Below, in pieces: positions 25,713-33,838 of a stretch of 64,000 bases of DNA. Position 1 is the first letter of the stretch. Every line of letters begins with the position of its first letter. Source of the DNA: Dyella flagellata (GTDB lineage Bacteria; Pseudomonadota; Gammaproteobacteria; Xanthomonadales; Rhodanobacteraceae); NCBI RefSeq assembly GCF_030160275.1, contig NZ_BSOA01000048.1, positions 1 through 64,000 of the forward strand, given 5' to 3'. A model generated the notes under the pieces. The model ran no database searches. It saw only the letters and a program-made list of their open reading frames with translations, and was not told the DNA's origin. The position numbers and the translations under genes are program-made.

Positions 25713-26087
25713 CTAGGTTACGTGCAACCAATGCACATACACCCCATTGAGCTTGTCCTCTTCGCGAAACCCCGGGCGCCCTTCCGCGACGACTCCCCAG
25801 CCGGTGCGCATGCTGTCGCCAAAAACCCGGTCCACGCGCACGTGCTCGCCCTGCGGAATCAGAAAGCGGGTTTCCAGCACCATCACGCGATCGCTTTCCC
25901 ACACCAGCACGGCCTTGCGAGTAGTGCCGGCCCCCCAGCCAACCTGGACCTGGACTTCCTGCGACGGGTAGGCGCCGCGATTGTCGAGCTTCCAGTCCTC
26001 GGTCTTGCGCAGCAGCGCGTCCAGGCGCGGATCGTTCCAGTCCACCTGATGATTTGACACCTTGAACTCGGGCTTGAAGTGACTCAT
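25713..26087 (-). CDS. hypothetical protein, tandem paralogue A
   Basis: I do not recognise the family. The 124-residue acidic/basic soluble protein shares a full-length pattern with the adjacent gene at 26210: VDWNDPRLDALLRKTEDWKLDNRGAYP, VQVQVGWGAG, LVWESDRVMVLE, GEHVRVDRVFGD, RTGWGVVAEGRPGFREEDKLNGVYVHWLHV. Conserved Trp, Arg and Asp/Glu suggest a small beta-rich domain. No signal peptide, membrane helix or catalytic motif is evident. The ATG at 26087 matches the paralogue's N-terminus. It is convergent with the EAL-CBS-GGDEF gene, with 21 bp between stops. Confidence 0.8.
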   Translation of the reverse strand: MSHFKPEFKVSNHQVDWNDPRLDALLRKTEDWKLDNRGAYPSQEVQVQVGWGAGTTRKAVLVWESDRVMVLETRFLIPQGEHVRVDRVFGDSMRTGWGVVAEGRPGFREEDKLNGVYVHWLHVT

Positions 26088-26209
26088 ACCGCTCTTTAAG
26101 TTGCCTGCCGTGGCACGCCAGCAGCGCCCTCTGCCGCAAGCGGCAGCGCATTCGACGCTTTGGGTGACTGGCGTACTTGAGGCGGTTATCGGCAGGCCGA
26201 GGCGTTTCT

Positions 26210-26605
26210 TTAGTAGTCGTCGCCGGGCTTGTTCAGCACCTGCAGCCAATACACATGGATGCCCTTGCGGCGGTCTTCTTCACGATTGCCCTCGCGCCCT
26301 TCCACCACCACCCCCCACAGGGTGCGCACACGATGGCCCAGGTGCTTGTCCACCCGCACCTGCTCGCCCCGAGCGAGCGGGAAAGTGGCTTCCAGCACCA
26401 CCGACGTGTCGCGCTCCCAAACCAGCGTGGCCGAACGGCCCACCGAGTTGCTCCAGCCGAGGTAGACCTGGACATGCTGAGGCGTATAGCCGCCGCGGTT
26501 GTCGATGCTCCAGTTTTCGCTACGGCGCAGCAGCGATACCAGCTGCGGATCGTCCCAATCCACACTGACGCTGCGAACCCAGGTATCTGTCTTGCCCATA
26601 CCCAT
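26210..26605 (-). CDS. hypothetical protein, tandem paralogue B
   Basis: The 131-residue protein is of the same unrecognised family as the gene immediately downstream. Its matching blocks are VDWDDPQLVSLLRRSENWSIDNRGGYTP, VQVYLGWSNS, LVWERDTSVVLEATF, GEQVRVDKHLGH, RTLWGVVVEGREGNREEDRRKGIHVYWLQV. The two coding regions are 122 bp apart on the minus strand and probably share a transcript. The two proteins appear clearly alike yet far from identical, so the duplication is old and both copies are kept under selection. A second ATG two codons in is an alternative start. Confidence 0.8.
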   Translation of the reverse strand: MGMGKTDTWVRSVSVDWDDPQLVSLLRRSENWSIDNRGGYTPQHVQVYLGWSNSVGRSATLVWERDTSVVLEATFPLARGEQVRVDKHLGHRVRTLWGVVVEGREGNREEDRRKGIHVYWLQVLNKPGDDY

Positions 26606-26945
26606 TTTTCCCCATGGAAGAGGGATGACTAAACGGCGATGCCGCGAGTCCGGTGTGGCATGCGCGGTGTGAAAACACCGTCTAAATCCCGTGATCTCAG
26701 TTTGACCTGGTAACAGAGCATACGCCGGTGGTCAGGCCATGGAGAAAACGTGAAAAAACGGCTACAGCTGAGCTTCATTCCGCCCAAATTTCGCTGCATC
26801 GCACAAAAGAACCCCCGCAAAAACGCACCACGTTGCGGCAGAACAGCACTGCGGCCGAATGCCGCGCTGCACGCTGATCTCCCGTAGCGTCCGCGCTAAG
26901 GTCGATCAGCGGTTCGGAAGCAGCGTTCACAGCTCGGGGGAGTTG
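26606..26945. other. 340-bp divergent gap
   Basis: Lies between paralogue B (minus) and the Mrr-like gene (plus). The only plausible elements are promoters for the two flanking genes; GGGGAG before ATG 26946 belongs to the Mrr-like gene. No credible frame, repeat or RNA gene was seen. Confidence 0.4.
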
Positions 26946-27620
26946 ATGGCGAAGCACGGAACACATCGCATCGAACGTTACGTTCTGGTGCATTGGCCCG
27001 CCGGCATCCTGCTCGGCTTAAGCGCCTGCCTGGGCGTCCACTATGGACGCGGGGTGCATGGCGCAAGCTACCTGACGCTGTTATGGATGGCCTTGATCGC
27101 GTGTTGGCTGCTCGCGTTCGCTACCTGTTTGGGCTATCGCAAGCGAGTCCATCGTCTGATCGTGCGCGACCAGCTCGCCGAGCTATGCCGCATGCATTGG
27201 CAGGCGTTCGAAGAGCGCGTGGCGCAAGCGTTCCGCTTTCGCGGCTATACCGTTGAGCGCGTAGGGCATGCCGATGCCGAAGCCGGCCTGGATCTGATCC
27301 TGCGCAAGCACGGCTTGACCACGCTGGTGCAATGCCGTCACTGGCGGCGCCGCGATGTCGACGTGAAGGATGTGCGTGAGATGCACAACCTGATGAGGTA
27401 TCACCAAGCCTCGGCCGTGAAGATCGTCGCCTGCGGCGACTACACCGACGAAGCATGGAAGTTCGTCGCCGGCAAACCCTTCGAGCTCATCTATGGTGAA
27501 ACACTGGTGGCCATGCTGAGCGATGCGCAATTACCGGTCGACGCGTGCGTGGTGCCATTCCGGGCACCCTCCTCGCCGCCGCCAATGCATCATCGGGCGC
27601 GGACAGCGGCGCAGACGTAA
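26946..27620 (+). CDS. membrane-anchored Mrr-like restriction endonuclease-fold protein (copy 1, K-to-R variant)
   Basis: The 224-residue product has two transmembrane helices (about residues 18-36 and 44-65) and then an Mrr_cat/PD-(D/E)xK domain: MHWQAFEERVAQAFRFRGYTVERVG, AEAGLDLILRKHGLTTLVQCRHWRRRDVDVKDVREMHNLM, IVACGDYTDEAWKFV. The active-site strand reads D...Q-C-R; the usual lysine of QxK is arginine here, so nuclease activity is questionable. A paralogue of identical length at 57406 keeps QCK. ATG 26946 has GGGGAG at 5 nt. Similar proteins are annotated as restriction endonucleases but there is no methylase nearby; a role in foreign-DNA or DNA-damage response is inference. Confidence 0.85.
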   Translation: MAKHGTHRIERYVLVHWPAGILLGLSACLGVHYGRGVHGASYLTLLWMALIACWLLAFATCLGYRKRVHRLIVRDQLAELCRMHWQAFEERVAQAFRFRGYTVERVGHADAEAGLDLILRKHGLTTLVQCRHWRRRDVDVKDVREMHNLMRYHQASAVKIVACGDYTDEAWKFVAGKPFELIYGETLVAMLSDAQLPVDACVVPFRAPSSPPPMHHRARTAAQT

Positions 27621-27669
27621 ACATAGCTTCCATCTGAATCTCGCACGGTCCGACGTACGAAATGCAGTG

Positions 27670-27741
27670 CGTAGGCTGGGATGACAATCCCAGCATCGGG
27701 ATGCCGTGTGGAAAGCTGGGATTAGCATCCCAGCCTACGCG
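27670..27741. repeat. REP hairpin pair between convergent genes
   Basis: Units at 27670-27695 (GTAGGCTGGGATGACAATCC...) and 27715-27741 in inverted orientation. It is located between the convergent Mrr-like and 2OG-oxygenase genes. The loop bases differ between the units (GACA versus TAGC). Confidence 0.92.
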
Positions 27742-27808
27742 CTTTTGCGCGGTTTTCCTTATGCGTCCCTGCGCCCCGACTCAACCACGGGGAGCGGATC
27801 AGCGCTCA

Positions 27809-28546
27809 TCACACGGCATCATGAAAAATAATCCCCAGCGTATGCCGATGCCCACTGCGAATCCGGCTCACGCCATGCCGCATCGTCACCCGGTACACCC
27901 CACGCGTGCCCTGCACCGGTCGATGATGCACGGCAAACACCACCGCATCGCCTTGTTGTAACGGCACCACTTCCGGCCGCGATTGCATGCGTGGCCGCTG
28001 CTCGGTCAGCACGAATTCGCCGCCGGTGAAGTCCCGGCCGGGTTGCGAAAGCAGGATGGCCATCTGCAACGGAAAGACGTGCTCGCCGTACAGATCCTGA
28101 TGCAGGCAATTGTAGTCGCCGGCAGCGTATTGCAGCAGTAACGGCGTCGGGCGCAGTTGTCCTGCCTCGTGACAGCGCTGCAGGTATTGGGCATGGGTCG
28201 CCGGATAACGCACGGCGATATCCATGGCCTGGTTCCATCGGTTGGCGATCTGTGCCAGCGGTGGGTAGAGGGCCGTGCGAAGCTCTTGGATCAGCGTAGG
28301 CAACGGGTAGGCGAAATACTTGTACTCGCCGCTTCCAAACCCATGTCGCGCCATCACCACGCGGCTTCTGAAACGGCGATCGTCCGCATACGACGTGGCC
28401 AGCGCATGGCAAGCGTCGGGCTGCAAGAGACCCGAAATGCTCGCGACCCCGTAACGATCGAGATCGCCGGCCAAGCGTGGCCAATCAAGCTCGGCCTTGG
28501 AATCGTCCGGTGGTTGCGCTGCGCGTTCGGCCTGACTGCTGTTCAT
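27809..28546 (-). CDS. 2-oxoglutarate/Fe(II)-dependent oxygenase (P4H-like)
   Basis: The 245-residue enzyme has the double-stranded beta-helix facial triad: HQD (in NCLHQDLYGEHVFPLQM, about residues 145-160) and a distal His in the C-terminal SGHRHTLGIIFHDAV. An Arg for 2-oxoglutarate occurs in this last segment. The strand set GDYNCLHQD ... LTGG-type FTGGEFVLTEQRPRMQSR ... LQQGDAVVFAVHHRPVQG is typical of the prolyl-4-hydroxylase/2OG-FeII_Oxy superfamily. The substrate is unknown. It is a single minus-strand gene convergent with the Mrr-like gene. Confidence 0.88.
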   Translation of the reverse strand: MNSSQAERAAQPPDDSKAELDWPRLAGDLDRYGVASISGLLQPDACHALATSYADDRRFRSRVVMARHGFGSGEYKYFAYPLPTLIQELRTALYPPLAQIANRWNQAMDIAVRYPATHAQYLQRCHEAGQLRPTPLLLQYAAGDYNCLHQDLYGEHVFPLQMAILLSQPGRDFTGGEFVLTEQRPRMQSRPEVVPLQQGDAVVFAVHHRPVQGTRGVYRVTMRHGVSRIRSGHRHTLGIIFHDAV

Positions 28547-28880
28547 CGAAATTCCTCCTAAAGCGCCACGCTAAACCATGCAAGAAAGCGTCGCACTCCG
28601 ATTATTGCTGGACGGTTGTCGCGTAGACACGACAAGCAATCTTCAGGCGGTATTTTCCTTGCTGTCAGTTCCGCGAAAGCGGCCACCCTCGCCGCGTGGC
28701 GCTTTACTCATGATTTAGGTTGCCGATTGCAAAGCGATACAAGCGCTTGCATGTCAAGGCGGCGTCGAGCGGCTTTTTTCGCTTAATTGAACAGGAACGG
28801 CAGCCGTCACACTCAGCGTTTCGTCGCACAACATGCAGTAGGTTGCTCCTACGCACACGCCAACAAGAAGAGGAACATCC
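28547..28880. other. 334-bp divergent gap
   Basis: Between the 2OG oxygenase (minus) and the second YXWGXW gene (plus). It carries only the likely promoters and AGAGGA before ATG 28881. I see no credible coding frame, RNA gene or REP unit. Confidence 0.4.
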
Positions 28881-30086
28881 ATGAAACACCACGCTCTGAT
28901 GCGGAAGGCTGCCATGCGTTGCAGCGCGGTGGCGCTCGGCGCCGCCGTGCTATCCGCCGCAGCGTTCGCGTTCGTCACGACGCCGGTGCAGGCACAGGTG
29001 TCCATCGGCGTCACCATCACCGCCGGCTCGCCACCGCCACCGCTGCCGGTTTATGACCAGCCGCCTATTCCTGGCGATGGCTACATGTGGACGCCAGGTT
29101 ATTGGGCATGGGATGGCGAGGAATACTACTGGGTGCCGGGCACTTGGGTGCTCGCACCGTTCACCGGTGCCTTGTGGACGCCAGGCTATTGGGGCTGGAG
29201 TGGAGCCGTGTTCGTCTTCCACCAAGGCTATTGGGGCCCGCAGGTGGGCTTCTACGGCGGCGTCGACTACGGCTACGGCTATGGCGGCGAAGGCTACGAA
29301 GGCGGCCATTGGGGATCGGGTGGCTTCTATTACAACCGCACGGTCAACAACATCAGCAACGTGCACGTCACCAACGTGTACAACAAGACCGTGATCAACA
29401 ACGTTACGGTCAACCACGTGAGCTACAACGGCGGCAATGGCGGCTTGGCTGCGCGGCCGACACCGCAGGAAATGACTTACCAACACGCGCAACACACGCC
29501 GCCAGTAGCAGCGCAGCAGGAGCACGTGCAAATGGCACGCCAGAATCCGCAGATGCGTTTTTCGGCCAACCACGGCTCGCCGCAGATCGCAGCCACGGCT
29601 AAACCGACTGCTTTCACTGGCGCAGGTACTGTCGCTGCACACGGCGCCCCTGCAGGTGGCGAGCGTCCGCAACCCGCAGCGCGTCCACAACCGGAGGAAA
29701 ACCGTGGCCTGCCTTCGGAGCGTTTCGCACCGCATCCCGAACGCAACGCCAACCAAGCACCCTCGCGTGAAGGTATGACGCCCAATCGCCCGGCCGAAGA
29801 ACGGCCTGAAAACTTCGGCGGGCAACGTCCATCGCGTGAAGTAGCGCCCACGCCACGCGAAGCACCTGCGCCACGCGAACAACCTGCTCCGCGCGAAATG
29901 GCGCCGGAACGGCCGCACCCCGTGCCGCAGGAAGCACCGGCTTTCCATGGCGGTCCGCCTCCACAGGAAGCTCGTCCGGTCGCACCGCATCCTGCTGCTG
30001 AGCCTCATCCAGCCGAACGGCCGCACCCTGCGCAGCAGCCGCCGGAGAAGGGTAAACGTGAGGAGCAACATCCCCCGGGCGGTTGA
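28881..30086 (+). CDS. YXWGXW-repeat exoprotein, Pro/Glu/Arg-rich tail
   Basis: The 401-residue paralogue of the 13.7-kb gene has an export signal (about 1-39, ending VQAQ), PPPPLPVYDQPPIPG, and YXWGXW repeats (WTPGYWAWDGEEYYWVPGTW, LWTPGYWGWSGAVFVFHQGYWGPQVGFY). The Gly/Tyr block and NRTVNNISNVHVTNVYNKTVINN follow. The first 150 residues match the other copy closely, but the tail is different, dominated by Pro, Glu, Arg and His (PREAPAPREQPAPRE). The protein is probably extracellular or surface-bound; function unknown. A strong terminator follows the stop. Confidence 0.88.
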   Translation: MKHHALMRKAAMRCSAVALGAAVLSAAAFAFVTTPVQAQVSIGVTITAGSPPPPLPVYDQPPIPGDGYMWTPGYWAWDGEEYYWVPGTWVLAPFTGALWTPGYWGWSGAVFVFHQGYWGPQVGFYGGVDYGYGYGGEGYEGGHWGSGGFYYNRTVNNISNVHVTNVYNKTVINNVTVNHVSYNGGNGGLAARPTPQEMTYQHAQHTPPVAAQQEHVQMARQNPQMRFSANHGSPQIAATAKPTAFTGAGTVAAHGAPAGGERPQPAARPQPEENRGLPSERFAPHPERNANQAPSREGMTPNRPAEERPENFGGQRPSREVAPTPREAPAPREQPAPREMAPERPHPVPQEAPAFHGGPPPQEARPVAPHPAAEPHPAERPHPAQQPPEKGKREEQHPPGG

Positions 30087-30101
30087 TGGCCGCGCTTAAC
30101 G

Positions 30102-30138
30102 AAAAGCCCTGGCAGCTCGCGCTCGCCAGGGCTTTTTT
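30102..30138 (+). terminator. bidirectional intrinsic terminator
   Basis: Stem AAAAGCCCTGGC / GCCAGGGCTTTT with an 11-nt loop, ending in TTTTTT on the plus strand and with AAAA on the other side. It separates the convergent YXWGXW and MHS-transporter genes. Confidence 0.93.
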
Positions 30139-30156
30139 CTGCACCCAGGCGCGCCG

Positions 30157-31419
30157 TTAATTCGCTTCGCGCGGCTTGGCCAGCAACGCGATCAAGCTCA
30201 GCACGGCCGCTGCCGAAAGGTAATAGCCCACATAGGCCAGGCCATAGGTCTTGGCCAGCCAGGTGGCGAGATACGGCGCCAGCGACGCACCGAAAATGCC
30301 CGCCATGTTGAACGCCAGCGACGCACCGGTATAACGCACCGCGGTGGGGAAAATCTGCGCCAGCACCGTGCCCAGCGGACCGTAGGTGAGGCCGACGATG
30401 CACATGCCCACCACCATGAACAGCATGCCGCTATGTGCAAACAGCGGCGCGTAGGCAATGCCGAACATGAAAATCAGCACGTTCGCCAGCAGCATCGCGA
30501 AGAGCCCGCCCCGCTTATCCGCCAGCCAGGCGGAGAACGGAATCAACAAGGCAAAGAACAGCACGCCCACCATCTGCACGATCAGGAACGATTCGCGCGA
30601 ATAGGCCAGCTTGGAGGTGGCCCAGCTCAAGGCGAACACTGTCGTCAGGTAGAAAATCACGAACGTGGCCAGCGCCGCGAACATACCGGCGATGAGCGCG
30701 CGCGGATGCTGCACAAGCACGTTCGCCATCGGTACCTTTACTCGCTCATGCAGCGCCATCGCGCGTGCGAACGCGGGCGTTTCGTTCAAGCGCAGGCGCA
30801 TCCACAAGCCGATCAGCACCAGCGCCGAGCTGGCCAGGAACGGCACGCGCCAGCCCCAGGCAAAGAAGGTGGCGTCACCCATTTTCTCGGTCAGCCACAG
30901 GAACAGGCCAGTGGCGGCAAGGAAGCCCAGCGGGGCGCCAAGCTGCGGGAACATGCCGTACCAGGCGCGCTTGCCCGGCGGCGCGTTCTCAATCGCCAGC
31001 AGCACCGCGCCACCCCACTCGCCGCCCAATCCCAAGCCTTGCCCCAGGCGGCACAACGCCAGCAGGGTCGGCGCCAACAGTCCGATCTGGGCGTAGGTGG
31101 GCAGCACGCCGATCACCACCGTGGAGATGCCCATGGTGAGCAGAGCTGCCACCAAGGTCGCCTTGCGGCCAATGCGGTCGCCGAAGTGGCCGAACAGGGC
31201 CGAACCGATCGGCCGCGCGACGAAGGCCAGCGCGAACGTGGCGAAGGATTGCAAGGTTGCCGTCGCTGCATCGCCCGCAGGGAAGAACAGCTTGGGAAAC
31301 ACCAGCACCGCCGCCGTGGCGTAGATGTAGAAATCGAAGAACTCGATGGTGGTGCCGATCAGACTGGCGAACAGCACCCGGCCTGGCGAATTGGCCGGAG
31401 TGGTGACAGCGTCACGCAT
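30157..31419 (-). CDS. MFS transporter, metabolite:H+ symporter (MHS) type
   Basis: The 420-residue product has 12 membrane segments. It has the MHS-subfamily start FASLIGTTIEFFDFYIYATAAVLVFPKLFF, the MFS motif GHFGDRIGRKATLVAAL (about 76-92) and GQGLGLGGEWGGAVLLAIENAPPGKRAWYG (about 125-155). Relatives include ShiA, KgtP and ProP, which import shikimate, 2-oxoglutarate or betaine with protons; the substrate here is not determined. It is a single gene with a terminator behind it and a REP pair in front. Confidence 0.92.
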   Translation of the reverse strand: MRDAVTTPANSPGRVLFASLIGTTIEFFDFYIYATAAVLVFPKLFFPAGDAATATLQSFATFALAFVARPIGSALFGHFGDRIGRKATLVAALLTMGISTVVIGVLPTYAQIGLLAPTLLALCRLGQGLGLGGEWGGAVLLAIENAPPGKRAWYGMFPQLGAPLGFLAATGLFLWLTEKMGDATFFAWGWRVPFLASSALVLIGLWMRLRLNETPAFARAMALHERVKVPMANVLVQHPRALIAGMFAALATFVIFYLTTVFALSWATSKLAYSRESFLIVQMVGVLFFALLIPFSAWLADKRGGLFAMLLANVLIFMFGIAYAPLFAHSGMLFMVVGMCIVGLTYGPLGTVLAQIFPTAVRYTGASLAFNMAGIFGASLAPYLATWLAKTYGLAYVGYYLSAAAVLSLIALLAKPREAN

Positions 31420-31489
31420 GGGTTTGGCTTCCCGGTAAGCGGAAGCGCCGATTTTGCCAGAGTGAGGATACGGCCGGGCAGATGGCCTG

Positions 31490-31567
31490 CGTAGGCTGGG
31501 ATGACAATCCCAGCATTAGCAATGCCACACCGCATGAAAAGCTGGGATTGCCATCCCAGCCTACGCG
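31490..31567. repeat. REP hairpin pair
   Basis: Units at 31490-31514 (GTAGGCTGGGATGACAATCC...) and 31541-31567, inverted. It lies between two minus-strand genes, after the stop of the ECF sigma factor gene and upstream of the MHS transporter gene. Confidence 0.92.
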
Positions 31568-31574
31568 ACGGCAA

Positions 31575-32828
31575 TCATCGCGTAGCGACCTCGCTTTGCC
31601 GCCGCTGCAAAAAACGCCGTACCGCCGGATCCCGCGCCAGACCAATCGCCATGTCGTAGGCATGCAAGGCTTCGTGAAGGTCTCCCACGCGTGCAAACAA
31701 CGCCGCACGCGCAGCCCAATACGGCTGATAGTCGGCCAATCGCCGGTCTTCGGACAGGCCGCGCAGGATGGCAACGGCGGCCTCGACCCCTTCCAGCTCC
31801 GCCACCGCCAGCGCACGGTTGAGCGCAACGACTGGCGAGCCAGTCAGTGCGTGCAACGCATCGTAAAGCTGTACTTCCGGCGCCCAGTCGTTCCGCCCGG
31901 AACGCCGGCGTTCGACGTGCGCCGATTGCAATGCCGCTTCGAGCTGATAGCGGCCGATATGCTTCAAAGTGCTTGCTCGCCGCAACAAGGCTTCGGCCTC
32001 ATCGACCATGCGGGCATCCCACAAGCGCACATCCTGTTCGGCCAATGGCACGTACTCGCCTTGCGCGTTGCGACGCGCTCCGCGACGTGCTTCGGCGTAC
32101 AACATGCAGGCAAGCAAGCCCAGCGTTTCCGGTTCTTGCGGCAACAATTCCGCCAGCAAGCGCGCCAGGAAGATGGCTTCGTCGACGAGGTCGCGCCGCA
32201 TCAGGTCGGCATCGTCCGGATCGCTCCAGCCTTCGGCATAGGTGGCGTAGATCGCAGCAAGCACGCCTTCGAGCCGTTCATTCCATGCATCCCGCTCCGG
32301 GATGGCGAAAGGGATGCCGGCCTCGCGGATCTTCTGTTTGGCGCGAGCCAGCCGTTTGCCCATGGCTTCGGGCGAAACCAGAAAGGCCGAGGCGATGGTC
32401 TTCGCATCCATGCCCAGCACGGCCTGCAGCATCAGCGGTGCGCGAATGCCTACCTCGATGGCCGGATGGGCGCAAGCGAACAGCAGGGCGAGGCGGCGAT
32501 CGGGAAAGATCTCTTCCTCGCCGGTGTCCACGCATTCTGCCCGCATGTCGGCTATCGCCTGCAACTGCACCGAGGCTGCATCACCGCTGCGACGGCGCCG
32601 CACGCCATCGATGCCTTTGCGGCGCGCTACCGTCATCAACCAGGATTCGGGATTGTCAGGGCAGCCATGCACCGGCCAATCGGCCAGTGCGGCGGCGAAC
32701 GCTTCCGACAACGCGTCCTCCGCCGCCGACACGTCGTGCATGTCGGCGGCCAGGTACGCGAGCAGCTTGCCGTAGCTGCGGCGCGCTACGGCGTTTGCGG
32801 CCGCTCGCGCGGACGCATCATCGCTCAC
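31575..32828 (-). CDS. ECF42-type RNA polymerase sigma factor with C-terminal extension
   Basis: The 417-residue product has sigma2 (about 20-75: VARRSYGKLLAYLAADMHDVSAAEDALSEAFAAALADWP...NPESWLMTVARRKGIDGVRRR) and sigma4 (about 120-175: LMLQAVLGMDAKTIASAFLVSPEAMGKRLARAKQKIREAG). A C-terminal region of about 230 residues, rich in TPR-like helices, follows. This is the ECF42 architecture, which is known to sit beside DGPF/YCII proteins. Here the DGPF gene overlaps it by 4 bp (GTGA), which fixes the GTG start at 32828. No anti-sigma factor gene is adjacent, consistent with the C-terminal extension controlling activity. Confidence 0.9.
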   Translation of the reverse strand: MSDDASARAAANAVARRSYGKLLAYLAADMHDVSAAEDALSEAFAAALADWPVHGCPDNPESWLMTVARRKGIDGVRRRRSGDAASVQLQAIADMRAECVDTGEEEIFPDRRLALLFACAHPAIEVGIRAPLMLQAVLGMDAKTIASAFLVSPEAMGKRLARAKQKIREAGIPFAIPERDAWNERLEGVLAAIYATYAEGWSDPDDADLMRRDLVDEAIFLARLLAELLPQEPETLGLLACMLYAEARRGARRNAQGEYVPLAEQDVRLWDARMVDEAEALLRRASTLKHIGRYQLEAALQSAHVERRRSGRNDWAPEVQLYDALHALTGSPVVALNRALAVAELEGVEAAVAILRGLSEDRRLADYQPYWAARAALFARVGDLHEALHAYDMAIGLARDPAVRRFLQRRQSEVATR

Positions 32829-33190
32829 GATGAGCTGGCTCCGTAGGTGGGCCACACCGGCCGCACTTCGATGGTCCCGTGGCCAGCGCCAGGGCAACGC
32901 GCAGCCCAGCCCAGCGCCCCATCCAGGTCGGAAGCTTCGATCAGGTAATAACCGGCAAGCTGTTCCTTGGAATCCGCGTACGGCCCATCCAGCACCTGCG
33001 ACTTGCCGTCGACCAGGCGCACCGTCGTGGCCGTATTGGTGTTTTGCAGCCGGTTGGAGCCCACCCATACACCGGCCTCCTTGAGGGCCTGCGTATAGGC
33101 ACCGTAGGCCGCCACGCCGCGTTCCTGATCAGCGCTGGACATGCGCCCCCAGGCGCTCTCATCGGCAAACAGCAACAGTAGGTATTGCAT
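32825..33190 (-). CDS. YCII-related DGPF-domain protein
   Basis: The 121-residue product has MQYLLLLFADESAW at the start and the defining DGPYADSKEQLAGYYLIEASDLDGALGWAARCPGAGHGTIEVRPVW block at about 68-113. DGPF proteins accompany ECF41/ECF42 sigma factors; their biochemical role is unknown. Its stop overlaps the sigma factor start by 4 bp, so the two are translationally coupled. The start sits about 11 nt from GGAG-like bases on the minus strand. Confidence 0.92.
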   Translation of the reverse strand: MQYLLLLFADESAWGRMSSADQERGVAAYGAYTQALKEAGVWVGSNRLQNTNTATTVRLVDGKSQVLDGPYADSKEQLAGYYLIEASDLDGALGWAARCPGAGHGTIEVRPVWPTYGASSS

Positions 33191-33316
33191 GGAATTTCTC
33201 CGTCAGTTCAAGGCGGGCACCATGCGCCGCCACTGTGATGACGCACGAGCCGCCGCAAATCGGACATCGCCACTGAGCATACCCATTCCGGCTTGCCCCG
33301 GCGTGCGCGCCAAAGG

Positions 33317-33374
33317 GCAACCAAAAAGTTGCATAATCTACTGCCACTGGGCTAATATGCAACCAGGAGGTTGC
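33317..33374 (+). promoter_or_regulatory. two ArsR-like operator palindromes flanking a promoter
   Basis: Two copies of GCAAC-N6-GTTGC, at 33317-33332 (spacer CAAAAA) and 33359-33374 (spacer CAGGAG). Their centres are 42 bp apart, about four helical turns. Between them lie -35-like TTGCAT (33329-33334) and -10-like TAATAT (33353-33358), 18 nt apart. The second site contains the AGGAGG ribosome-binding site of the SRPBCC gene. The ArsR encoded downstream is the natural candidate to bind here. Confidence 0.65.
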
Positions 33375-33376
33375 CC

Positions 33377-33838
33377 ATGAACACAGCCACAGATCGCATC
33401 GAACGGCAGATCCACATCAAGGCGCCGCGCACGAAGGTGTGGCGCGCATTGGCCAACGCTGAATCCTTCGGCGAATGGTTCGGTGTGGCGCTCAAAGGCA
33501 AGCGCTTCGTGGCTGGTGAACCGTGCGAGGGAAACATCACCTATCCAGGCTATGAACACCTGCTATGGAAAGTTGTGGTCGAGCGCGTCGAACCGGAACG
33601 CCTGCTGTCATTTCGCTGGCATCCCTATGCGGTGGATCCGGAGGTGGACTATTCGCACGAACCCACCACCCTGGTGGCGTTCGAGCTGGAAGAAACCGCG
33701 GAAGGCACACTGCTGCGCCTGGTCGAATCGGGTTTCGACCAGATCCCACCACACCGGCGGCTGGAAGCCTTCCGCATGAACAGCGGCGGCTGGGACGCGC
33801 AGATGAAAAACATCGATGTCTATCTTGCCTCGCACTAA
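33377..33838 (+). CDS. SRPBCC (AHSA1-like) domain protein
   Basis: A 153-residue START/Bet v1-fold protein of the AHSA1 branch: IERQIHIKAPRTKVWRALANAESFGEWFGV at the start, RVEPERLLSFRWHPY and TTLVAFELEETAEGTLLRLVESGFDQIP in the middle, and GGWDAQMKNIDVYL at the end. Members bind hydrophobic ligands; the ligand is unknown. The ATG at 33377 has AGGAGG at 7 nt (an in-frame TTG two codons earlier is less likely). The next gene, an ArsR regulator, overlaps its 3' end by 23 bp; this pairing is common and suggests the regulator controls the operon. Confidence 0.92.
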   Translation: MNTATDRIERQIHIKAPRTKVWRALANAESFGEWFGVALKGKRFVAGEPCEGNITYPGYEHLLWKVVVERVEPERLLSFRWHPYAVDPEVDYSHEPTTLVAFELEETAEGTLLRLVESGFDQIPPHRRLEAFRMNSGGWDAQMKNIDVYLASH

